A stretch of 64,000 bases of DNA from Siphlonurus alternatus (Eukaryota; Arthropoda; Insecta; Ephemeroptera; Siphlonuridae). The first letter of the stretch is position 1. Each line of letters opens with the position of its first letter. A model generated the notes under the pieces. It had not been told where the DNA came from. It made no database searches and saw nothing but the letters and a program-made list of their open reading frames with translations. Where the stretch lies: NCBI GenBank assembly GCA_949825025.1, contig OX463779.1, positions 32,932,203 to 32,996,202 of the forward strand, in the 5' to 3' direction. Positions 41,395 through 51,628 of this stretch are shown one piece after another. A program made the translations under genes and the position numbers.

Positions 41395-41711
41395 CTCAAT
41401 TTATTTTATTGCAAAAATGGATAGAGGGTGCAAAGTTATGCTACCTTGATTTTTTTCAGAATTTTTAGAGCCCGGGAACTATTTTTAAAAAATTATTGAA
41501 AGTTCTTTTTGTGACGTCACGAGATGCCGCTCCTTAATAAAAAGATAGGACTTGCCGCCGCGTGACGTCACAAAAAGGACTTTCATAATTTTTTAAAAAT
41601 AGTTTCCGGGCTTTAAAAAATCTGAAAAAAATCAGAACAAAAAAATAGAGCGTGCATAATTTTGCACGCTCTATCCATTTCTGCAATAAAAAAATTTGAG
41701 GGCAATACTCC
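41395..41711. mobile_element. MITE family E, copy 1 (317 bp)
   Basis: Ends GAGTATTGATCTCAA / TTGAGGGCAATACTC. The arms carry AAAATGGATAGAGGGTGCAA and its inverse. Two TGACGTCA palindromes sit symmetrically near the loop. Copy 2 is at 46934-47248 in gene E intron 2. Confidence 0.8.
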
Positions 41712-41841
41712 ATTGTTGTCAACAATATAGTAAGTGGATACGTTTGTTTACTTTTTGCTATGTCATAATTTTGCAAGGGTTCTAATGTAAAAAAAAAATC
41801 GTATTTTTTTTATGTTTTCAATGCTTGTGTCTCTATATTGT

Positions 41842-43516
41842 CAGGGTGACCAGACGTACCGTTTTGACCGGTACAGTACCGTTTTAGAGTACCATGTCCC
41901 GGTGTCCCCAAAGAGGCTCTCGGGACGCCTAAATGTACCGCTTTCGGACAAAATTTAAAACAGGGAAATTTTTTAAACTTTTTATCATTAAAAAAAAATT
42001 CATAGGAATGTGGTTGTGAATATTTACGAAAATGTATGGACGCAAATGATTTTGCAACTCCATGCCCCTTTTTCTCGATCGCATTCGCAAAACAGCATAT
42101 TTCTTACAAAATTGCGGAATAGATATATTTTGTATATACGCGCAAGTATATGCATATATTATACTACGTGAAATGAAGTCATTACTTTTCGATTAAATTT
42201 TGAATAAAAAATAAGTAAAAAACTTTACACAAAAATATCATGTATTGATATTGATGATATTCACTTGATGAAAATTTCCAATAAAATATAAAATTGAAAA
42301 AATCATTCTTATGCATTGTGTCGTGGCTTAGACAAAAATTTCTATGTCTTTCTTTTTTTTTTTTTTTCTTCACAATAATCGTGCATGGATATTACATAAA
42401 TAAATGGATAATAATATGAGGGGAAAACGCCACAAATATTATTCATACAATCAAGTAATTTTAGCTGTTATTAAGTCCAATTTGAATGCTATAAATTAAT
42501 TCAATTTAACTTCTACAGCTATTTCACTCTAACAATAGTTCACACTACTCGTATTTGCAAAATGAACAGTTCGATAAAAGTAATTCAAATTAATTTCTTG
42601 CTTTATACTCATTTTTTTTTTTTTTTTTATGTATAATTTATCTCGTGACATTATATTAAGTTTTATTTATTTATAAACAAATATATAATGCATTATTTAA
42701 GTAACATGTACATTTAGAAATATTGTGAATGGGAATGGAAAATTTGATAACGAAATTTAAAAAAAAAAAAAATCAATTCAAGATATTTAAATATATTTTT
42801 TTTATTGGAAAAGTATCCTTCGAAGTTATGCTTTTTAAGTGTAAATTTCTTTTACAGTATTGCTTTTGTTTCTTTTTATTTTACATGCAACTTTACAACA
42901 TAATAGGATCGTGGCCAGGCCAAGAAAAAAGGTTAATTTTAGGAAATCAACTCCCTGGCACAGTTTTCTTGCATGGTGACTATAATAAATATATTTTTTT
43001 CTAATTCTATGAAAAATGTATACATAAAAAATACAATTATTTATATTATTTAAAGTAGAGTGAGCGATTGCATTACTCATTATTTTATTTCCTTAAAATA
43101 TTTTAGCCTGCCCTGCTTTATTGAGAAATGAAAACCAAAAAATTTCATCTCAAATAGCTTCATCGCAAAAAAATCCCTAAGTTTGTTTTCCTCTGAGCAA
43201 TTAAACATGCAGCCTTATGGAACAGAAAACAGCGTTTTACTCTAACTTCGTCTGAACTATGGTACCAATTAAAAAGTATACTTACGTATAATCTATGACG
43301 AAAATTCTTTAATGGATTTTCAAATAAAATAAATGTTTTCGGAAAAAACGGCTTCATAAAAAAACAACAATTGATTTGAAAATCTAGTAAGAAAAAAAAG
43401 TAAAAAAGGGGGCGTGGCACCCAAAAAAATCGCACCTCCGGCGGGGGTTTTGACCCTTCAGGCCTCTATCTTGGGGGCATGTACCGTTTTGGAAATCAAG
43501 ATATCTGGTCACCCTG
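41842..43516. mobile_element. Non-autonomous hAT-type element (1,675 bp)
   Basis: The left end CAGGGTGACCAGACGTACCG and the right end (reverse complement CAGGGTGACCAGATATCTTG) share the typical hAT-like CAGGGTGACCAGA start. Further in, GTACCGTTTT on the left and AAAACGGTAC on the right are inverted. The interior has no transposase frame and is AT-rich, except for GC-rich subterminal parts. The 8-bp flanks (TATATTGT and CGGCGCTC) do not match, so no target duplication is preserved. Confidence 0.7.
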
Positions 43517-45394
43517 CGGCGCTCATATTCATTAATTATATTTCAGTTTTATTGTAAACACTCGAGTAGTATAAATAATTATAGGAGAAACATGAACGAT
43601 ACATATAATTTTTTGCATTAATTACTATATAACTAATGCCACCCTAAACAATGCTAATTTTGAAAACATAAAATGTTATTATAGAAAAATACATTAATTA
43701 GGCATAAAAATATATAAATCAAATGTTAACAACGTGATTCTAAAAGTTAAAAAAACACATGAAATATTCAGTTCCTGAATACTTATTACGTTAATAACAA
43801 TAAAATGTTGAATATGTTATTTTTAAATGGCAACAGTAATTAAATAGCAATGATATTTAGTTTTTTTTTTTTTTTTTTTTAAATAATTTTAACTTTAAGT
43901 AAACTTAAAAGCATGGAGGACCTCATTACCGTTTTTTTTAAGTGGTATGTTCTTTATTCATTATCAGAGGAGGTAGGAGATTGTCGGAGGCGCACATTTT
44001 TATAATTACAGAACACGCAGCCAGTCACGGGACTTTTGCAAAGCCAGGTACGAGTTTAAGTGGTTACCTCCTTGCCATCAGGAAGCAAGGTAAGTTACCC
44101 GAGAGGGTTTATTTTTATTATTTGGCATGTGTTTTGCTTTGTTTGTTTTCAGCGTCTATCAACCTTTTTTAGATATGGAATAATATGCCCGGAGCGACGT
44201 GCGTTGCAATATGAAACTCCGTCCGCGTGCGTAAAATTAAAGATTAAAAGATCGATATCGTTTTGAATTTTTAATATTGATTTTACAACAAAATTCATAC
44301 GATTTTTTCATTTTCCAAAAGACTTAAATTGATATCAATAGACTGAAATCAATATTAAATTGATTATTTTTTTCTGTCGGGCGTGAGCGTTATGTTTCGG
44401 TTTCAATTCGGAGAGGAGGGTGATACTCCGAGGGGTATCATGTGAAAATGGGGGAAAACTTTACTGGCAAACGTCTTGTGTGGTAGATTTTTCAGCAAGA
44501 TCTCTGATGGCACCATGCATGCTGCTGCTGTATACTGTATATTATGTACATCGTAAAGGAGGAGACGTTTTGTCTAACTTTTTTTATGACTTAGGGCAAA
44601 TTCTAGAGTGATGGACCTGGCTGCCGCCTGGCTTTTGGCACTTTTGAGTGCATTTGCTTGTTTATATTTTTTTTCAACAATATAGAGATTATTTTATCAA
44701 TTGAAAGATACAGATCATGAGAAAAAAAAATGCAACGCAGTATAAACAAGAAATAAACAAATACAGTAATAAATATTATACATATATAAAAGAAGATTGC
44801 GAGCGCTAAGCGGGCCGCGAATTTGAAACTCCTGCCATATACTATTGTTAATTTCTTGTAAAAAGTTTTTCTTTTTTTGCGATAAATTAAATAAATTTAT
44901 ATTATAGATCATGTTTTAAAAAAGGAAAAAAATGCGTAAAATACGTATTATAAGTCTTAATCACATGGCTAATTTTTTTCTCTTAATTATATATTTCATG
45001 GCGCTTGATTTTAACTGCATGATGCTTTCATATAAAACATATAAGACCATGCAAAGCCTTAAGAAAAATCTGATTATAATATGATAATAGACGGAATATG
45101 AATTTAAATACGCAATTTAAAAGATCGCTGAAATAAATGACACTTATGCTAGACATACTGGATATGATTTAATTTCATAATATAATTATATTCAGTTATA
45201 TCTTATGTTCAATAATCGTAAAAATTCATCATATACTAGATTTGATTACTATTTAATATGTAATATTTTAAACTCGTATATGATTAACAATATAAAAACG
45301 TTATGTCGAACTCTTACGTATATTATTAAAATTACAAATGAAAAAAACTTCTCGGTTGATGAATTTTTGTTTCAAATAATTATAACTAGAAAAT

Positions 45395-45395
<1 letters not shown>
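43517..45395. other. Gene-free spacer
   Basis: AT-rich with short GC-richer islands at 43970-44105 and 44390-44620. The first has an open frame and a GTAAGT donor after AGGAAGCAAG, so an exon there is conceivable but has no supporting homology. Confidence 0.3.

Positions 45396-45445
<50 letters not shown>
45396..45445. repeat. (CT)n microsatellite
   Basis: About 25 CT dinucleotides. Confidence 0.95.
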
Positions 45446-45448
<3 letters not shown>

Positions 45449-45504
45449 TATCCCATCTATGCGGGAGGTCTAGTCGAGAGCATAACATCCCTCAGCTCGC
45501 ATTA

Positions 45505-46045
45505 CTTTTCTACAGCCTAAAAATATTAATGCCAATGTGTCCTATTACACAAATTGTGTTGGTGTTGGAAAAGTACACTTTGCGACGACTCAATTATTTT
45601 TTCTGAGAAACGATACGTTCCAGTTTCAAACGTTAAGTTTACGGTAATTTCTCGTCTGCTATAGCAGTAATTTTGACATGTCAGGACATCTCCTCCCTTT
45701 CGCTGCTTTTACTACAGGGACACAGGAGTTTTTGCAGACTTTTGCTGCATATCGCTTCTCACAAGAGGGAGTTTTCTACAACCATTATTTTGTCAACCAT
45801 ATTAATGGCTATGTGTTCTATTACACAAGTAATATTGGAGTGGATAATGTTCACTCTCCGACTCAATTATTTTTTCTGTGAAATGACACATTGCAGTTTC
45901 TAACGTCAAGTTTACGGCAATTTCTCGTCTGCTATAGCAGTAATTCTGACTTGTTAGGACATCTCTTTTACGCTGCTCCTACTTCAGTGCAAAAGGAGCT
46001 CTTGTACATCTTTGCTGCATATCGCTTCTCACAAGAGGGTTGGCA
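45505..46045. repeat. About 270-bp tandem repeat, roughly two units, upstream of gene E
   Basis: TTTCTCGTCTGCTATAGCAG occurs 273 bp apart (about 45649 and 45922), and TTTGCTGCATATCGCTTCTC occurs 270 bp apart (45741 and 46011). CTATTACACAA and GACTCAATTATTTTTTCTG also repeat. It ends about 25 bp before the gene E ATG, so it may include the gene's promoter or leader. Confidence 0.75.
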
Positions 46046-46071
46046 GCAAAGAGGGTCACATCACGGTCGTC

Positions 46072-47547
46072 ATGGATGAGGGTATTGTTCTGTTTCTAAA
46101 AAAACATTTTGTCCAATTGTGGGCTTTTCATAAAACATATAATACCTATGATTTTTACTCAACATTTGGTATTGATAGGATGGAAACTACACAAACAGGT
46201 AGAGTGTTGGTAAAAATTTTTTTTTTCGATTTTTAAAAACATATATTAATCTCATTTCAGTTCTGAGAAGACTGTGGACTGATGACTTTGAGCATAGTGC
46301 CACTATCGATCCTCTCGCTGTCATTTTAATAAGATTGATTGTAACGGAATCACGTGATTCGTATGACAAATGGCTTATGCAAGGTGTGTTTTTATTTGTA
46401 AAACAATTAATTCTTGATTGTAAAAGTATAATAATTTTATTGCAAAAGTTTAATACTTTTATTGCAAAGGTTATGAAAGTAATAAAATTAAACCGGTATT
46501 AGACGATACAATTTTTCTAACTATTGAATAAAATTTTTCCTTAAGCCGGTATTAAGCCGCTATTACACGATACAATTTTTCTAACTATTGCATACAATTT
46601 TTTCTTACAAGAAAAATTGAACCCCATTTATTTGTATGGAGATGAAATTTTCTTGCAAGGAAAACTTGTATGCAAAATTGTATGGTGCAATATAGGCTTT
46701 ACACTGTACAATTTTTCTGATTATTGCATACAATTTTTCCCTACAAGAAAACTTAATCTTCATTTGTTTGTATGAGAGGAAATTTTCTTGCAAGGAAAAA
46801 TTATATGCAATAAACAGAAAAATTGTATCGTGTATTATAGTTTTTACAAGAAAATTTGAACTCCATTTGTTATTTGTATGGAGATAAAATTTTCTTGTAA
46901 GGAACAATTTTATTCAATAGTTAAAAAAATGCAGGAGTACCGACCTCAATTTTTTTTATTGCAGAAATGGATAGAGGGTGCAAAGTTATGCTACTCTGAT
47001 TTTTTCAGATTTCTTACAGCCCGGCAACTATGTTTTAAAAATTATTGAAAGTGCAGGAAAAGTGCCGCCTCTTGCCACCTCTTTTAATAAAGGATAGGAC
47101 CCAATAGGGACGTGGATTCGAACCCGACCTCGCCAAAACTATTCAGCAATACTTCCCGGTCCCTAAAAAAATTAAAAAAAAATCAGAGTAACATAACTTT
47201 TTATCCTCTATCCATTTCTGCTATAAAAATTTTTGAGGTCGATACTCCATTGTATCGTGTAATACCGACTTTAATTTTCATTTTATGTTTCCTCTCATTT
47301 TTTTATTGGCTGCAATTTTATTGTTAGAATAAAAATAATAATAAGAATAATTTTTATTGAGATGTACAGCGATTATAATAATAAACAATATTTCGTATTA
47401 ATAATATTTATATATGTTGGCTATGATTGAAATGGGAATTAAAAATTTTCCTGTGTTCATTTAGATTACGAAGACTGCGTCTTTGATGTGGACTGCATGT
47501 TATATTTGGGGAGAATGGAAAAGAAAAAGGTGCCACTAGAACCATAA
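46072..47547 (+). CDS. Tandem small-gene family, member E
   Basis: Exons 46072-46198, 46261-46383 and 47465-47547 join at phase 1 to give 110 residues. Exon 1 starts MDEGIVLFLKKHFVQLW and ends IDRMETTQT. Exon 2 ends SRDSYDKWLMQ. Exon 3 starts YEDCVFDVDCMLYLGRME and ends KKKVPLEP. Exon lengths 127/123 equal those of gene D, and the two cysteines of exon 3 (ED-C-x5-C-M) match D. Unlike the other members the C-terminus is basic rather than ending in Glu-Glu. Intron 2 (1,081 bp) contains a 165-bp repeat array and MITE E copy 2. Function unknown. Confidence 0.65.
46550..46920. repeat. Repeat array of hairpin units in gene E intron 2
   Basis: About three units of roughly 165 bp or less. Each contains ACAATTTTTCT, TTGCATACAATTTTT, CTACAAGAAAA and TTTGTATGGAGAT followed by AAATTTTCTTGCAAGGAAAA. 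The units are themselves inverted repeats (TTTCTTGCAAGGAAAA against TTTTTCTTACAAGAAAAA). Confidence 0.65.
46934..47248. mobile_element. MITE family E, copy 2 (315 bp)
   Basis: Ends GGAGTACCGACCTCAA and TTGAGGTCGATACTCC. The interior diverges from copy 1 at its centre, where CGTGGATTCGAACCCGACCT on the plus strand gives a perfect tRNA-type B box (GGTTCGAATCC) on the minus strand, without a foldable tRNA around it. Confidence 0.75.
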
Positions 47548-48301
47548 ATTTGTATATAATTTCAGACATCAAACAAAATTTTTGCATGTTAATTATTTAA
47601 TGTAACTATAATGTATTATATGTTACCAAGATTTTAGTTATATTATAATATTTGTACGTGTGTATTTTAATTAAGAATTTGTATGAATAAATAAATATAC
47701 TTGTATTGGGGATATGTAATACCAGGAGCGTCTTACTTTTGCTCCAAATTTTCTTTTTTAACCCCATGCTATCGTAACGTAATCGCACTATCATTTTCCT
47801 TTTCATACACATCTTCGTCTGGAATAGCTTCGGCTTATAACAGACTCTTCTTCCAAGTAAAAGTAAACTCTATCTATTTGGAGGCACGATTTGAAAATGG
47901 AGCGTGTCACAGAGTGCTGCGAGTTTGGGTGCAGCTCTTATTCTCTCTTAAATAAAAAGTAAAACTTCTACACGATGTATGTGAACGAAGGCCGCCGCGC
48001 ACAATTTGCTGAGAAATATCTGTGTATGCAACTTGCTGTACTTCAAGACTGAACAAGTTGCCTAGCTTCGTGGCGTTAATATTCCGATCAAATATATTTA
48101 CTGCAGGACAAGTTTAGCAGTTACCTAATATATTTCATATATAATCGTATTGTTTTTTTCTTTGTTTTTACGATAATGCATTAAAAGCTACCCTTCAATT
48201 AACAATGGACCTCCAAAATAATTTATTACCATTAATTTATCCATAACGACAAAAGCGAAATGAAAAAGGAACAGATAAAATAATTCCGTATTTTTATCGC
48301 A
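47548..48301. other. Spacer after gene E
   Basis: AT-rich DNA with no supported gene. A weak open frame at 47701-47955 has no homology that I recognise. Confidence 0.4.
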
Positions 48302-49752
48302 CTTTTACTGGGGCTAATTGAAACACATGGACGCTCAGTTTCTGACCTTGTCCCGACACTCGCAAGATGACTCCTCCAAAAAAAGTGGCACGACATTATT
48401 GCAACAAAGATTTCTAAACAATGAGCAGGATTTAATCCATTAAAAACTGGTTACACCCGAATTACATGAGACGAGCTTGGCCAGAATTTCTACTGCCCAC
48501 CGGATATCAATTTTGCAGGTCCGTTCTAGATCTGGATTGGAGTCACTTGCGAGTTCCAGGTTTTGGGTCCAATTTGAAATAAGCGTGAAGGTCAATAAAA
48601 CCCTGATATTTCTTGTTCATCATTGGTATACTAATTATATTTATACAAAAATGAAGTATTTTTCTACTGTTGTATGACACAACTGATTAAATAAAAAAAG
48701 TATTGCTTGGTTTTATTATAATTATATTTTTTAGTAATTTTAATTTATATATAATATATAATTATATTATATATACATGGTGTTTACTTTGATTTGAACG
48801 TTTTAAAGTGATAATTAAGGAATGAAGTTCGATGGTAATATAGACATGTCATACATCAAATTAAAGCTTACATTTTAACATTTTCAAAACTTGCATCATA
48901 AATTACATGTGCGGACTTGTCTTTTTTTGAGACGAAAATGAAACAAAAATGAGCCGTTTTTTTGTTCAAATATCGGTGGTAACATGAAATTAACTGTTGA
49001 ATCCTTCACTGGATTGCAAGGTTGGTGCTTTTACTGGGGCTAATTGAAACACACGGACGCTCAGTTTCTGACCTTGTCCCGACACTTGCAAGATGACTCC
49101 TCCAAAAAAAGTGGCACGACATTATTGCAACAAAGATTTCTAAACAATGAGCAGGATTTAATCCATTAAAAACTGGTTGCACCCGAATTACATGTGACGA
49201 GCTTGGCCAGAATTTCTACTGCCCACCGGATATCAATTTTGCAGGTCCGTTCTAGATCTGGATTGGAGTCACTTGCGAGTTCCAGGTTTTGGGTCCAATT
49301 TGAAATAAGCGTGAAGGTCAATAAAACCCTGATATTTCTTGTTCATCATTGGTATACTAATTATATTTATTCAAAAATGAAGTATTTTTCTACTGTTGTA
49401 TGACACAACTGATTAAATAAAAAAAGTATTGCTTGGTTTTATTATAATTATATTTTTTAGTAATTTTAATTTATATATAATACTGTATATATATATTATA
49501 TATACATGGTGTTTACTTTGATTTGAACGTTTTAAAGTGATAATTAAGGAATGAAGTTCGATGGTAATATAGACATGTCATACATCAAATTAAAGCTTAC
49601 ATTTTAACATTTTCAAAACTTGCATCATAAATTACATGTGCGGACTTGTCTTTTTTTGAGACGAAAATGAAACAAAAATGAGCCGTTTTTTTGTTCAAAT
49701 ATCGGTGGTAACATGAAATTAACTGTTGAATCCTTCACTGGATTGCAAGGTT
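48302..49752. repeat. 726-bp tandem duplication
   Basis: Unit 1 is 48302-49027 and unit 2 is 49028-49752, with about 1-2 percent difference (for example ACACATGGAC versus ACACACGGAC, and a changed (AT)n tract). Each unit opens CTTTTACTGGGGCTAATTGA and includes a frame encoding WPEFLLPTGYQFCRSVL. It ends with the left arm of the inverted-repeat element described at 49507. The coding-like piece could be a transposase scrap, but I do not recognise it. Confidence 0.9.
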
Positions 49753-50245
49753 GGTGTGGGAGTGATATGTAATGCGTTTGGTCAATTTTCCTTAGATCAC
49801 CAAAGTAAAGCAACACAAGACTGTTTTGTGGTTGGATGGGTGACCATTTAAATAAAAATTGTACTTCTCCCATCCAGGGGTAACGCTTTTTACCACAATG
49901 TGGTTTCTCTACGAATTTTAACCATTCCATTTCTGTTTCTGGTTCATTGACAAAATTTGAAGATGCATATATTATGGCGTTCATCCTGACAAGTTTCCAC
50001 GTTGCGATCAGTCACATTAAAATGCCATTTAGCTTCATGTTACCACCGATATTTGAACAAAAAACAGCTCATTTTTGTTTCTTTTTCGTCTCAAAAACAG
50101 ACAAGTCCGCACATGTAATTTATGATGCAAGTTTTGAAAATGTTAAAATGTAAGCTTTAATTTGATGTATGACATGTCTATATTACCATCGAACTTCATT
50201 CCTTAAATATCACTTTAAAACGTTCAAATCAAAGTAAACACCCTG
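49507..50245. mobile_element. TA-flanked inverted-repeat element, about 740 bp
   Basis: The left end GGTGTTTACTTTGATTTGAA and the right end (inverse) TTCAAATCAAAGTAAACACC form arms of about 250 bp. The right terminus reads ...ACACCCTG followed by TATA; the left is preceded by TATA. Internally AGACAAGTCCGCACATGTAA pairs with its inverse. The end CAGGGTGTTTAC and the subterminal order (ATCAAATTAAAGCTTA, then GACAAGTCC) parallel the mariner-type foldback at 61855-63823. Confidence 0.7.
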
Positions 50246-50250
50246 TATAA

Positions 50251-51628
50251 TACAGTTATTAAATTATAAACATTTTCTTGATATCGATCGTTGTTTCGCT
50301 CTAATTATATATTTTTATTAATACATTCGTTCAAATAAATTTCGTTCAAAGTGTTTCGTTATTCGTCTTAAATGTTTTCGTTCAAATAACTTTCGGTCAA
50401 ATTGTTTTCGTTATTTTTTTATTCGTCTTAAAAATGTTTTCGTTCAAACAACTTTTCAGTCAAATTGTTTTCGTGATTTTTGGATTCGTATTAAAATAAT
50501 TTCGTTCTAATTTACTTTCGTCCATTTTTATTTCGGTCAAATTATTTTCGGTCAAGTCCCCCTCCCGATTTTCGCTTTCCGGTTTCTTCTGATTAAAAGC
50601 TCCCCTTACGTTTCGCTTTCCGGTTTCTTCTGATTAAAATCTTCCATCTAGGGGTCAGATATAAACTTGTTAACGTTTTCACGTTTTTTCACTCTCATTA
50701 TTTTGGGCTATAAGTCAGATTAAAAAAGCACGAAAGCATTTTACAGCGAAAACAGTTTAGCCGAATTCAATAATCACGAAAATAATTTGACCGAAAAGTT
50801 ATTTGAACGAAAATTTAAGACGAATCAAAAAATAACGAAAACAATTTCAACGAACGTATAATACCGTTATTTTGACCGAAAAAAAAAACATGAAGAAAAA
50901 TATTAATAAAAAGTTATAACAATAATTAAATCAAAAAAATCATAAATTAAAACGAATGCAATTAATGCAAAAATGAAGGATATTAAACATTTAGTAAAGT
51001 AAATTTGATAATGTTTAGAGCTAGAGGAGCTAGCTATAATAGGCAATTATTAAATGCACCCGTGGAAGCATGTTTAAAAAAATTAAGTTTAAGAAATCAC
51101 GAATTGATGTTGCATTAAACACTATAATAGCTGGTACATAAAATCAAAATTCATTATTATAATCATATCGAGAGGTCCCTCCTAGGTGAAAAATTACGTT
51201 TTCAACTCATTCTTTACACGTCTAAACCTAGCTAACCCTTTTACCTCTAAAACACACCTTATTTCCTCTTCGCTCAAAGTGAGGATGAAATGAAGACAAT
51301 ATTTCTAACATTTTATGTTCAAGAAAAGAGGAAAAAAGACGTAATCTCGTCTTTTTCACTTATTTTTTCCTCTAAAATGGTGCAATATAAGAGGAGAAAA
51401 GTTGAGAGAAGATTTTAATAGCGAAAAAAAGATGAAATTTATTTCAACTCGGGCGCTATAATAAATATATATATATAACATTGGTATAAAATGCATGCAG
51501 TTACATGATTTACATGATATTATATATATTATATAAGGGTTGTTATCTTTTGTCCATTACACTTCATAAATATATAATTATGTGTTTTTCTTTTATATAT
51601 TATAATTATATTTTTTAGTAATTTTAAT
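50251..51628. repeat. Repeat R, copy 1 (1.4 kb)
   Basis: Starts CAGTTATTAAATTATAAACA and ends TTTTTTAGTAATTTTAAT. It is near-identical to 54200-55596 (differences such as AACTTGTTAACG versus AACTTGGCAACG, and a deletion near the start). The first 600 bp form a foldback built from TTTCGGTCAAATT / AATTTGACCGAAA words. GCTTTCCGGTTTCTTCTGAT occurs twice near its loop (50574 and 50615). The distal part is AT-rich with GTGAGGATGAAATGAAGACA. Confidence 0.85.

Noticed and set aside
43942..44094. Possible extra exon (open frame ending AIRKQG before GTAAGT)
   Set aside because: It resembles the end of family exon 2 only superficially (no Y-D-x-W), and no partner exons are found.
47100..47150. Minus-strand tRNA from the B box GGTTCGAATCC
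   Set aside because: No acceptor, D or anticodon stems can be formed around it; it is within a MITE E copy.
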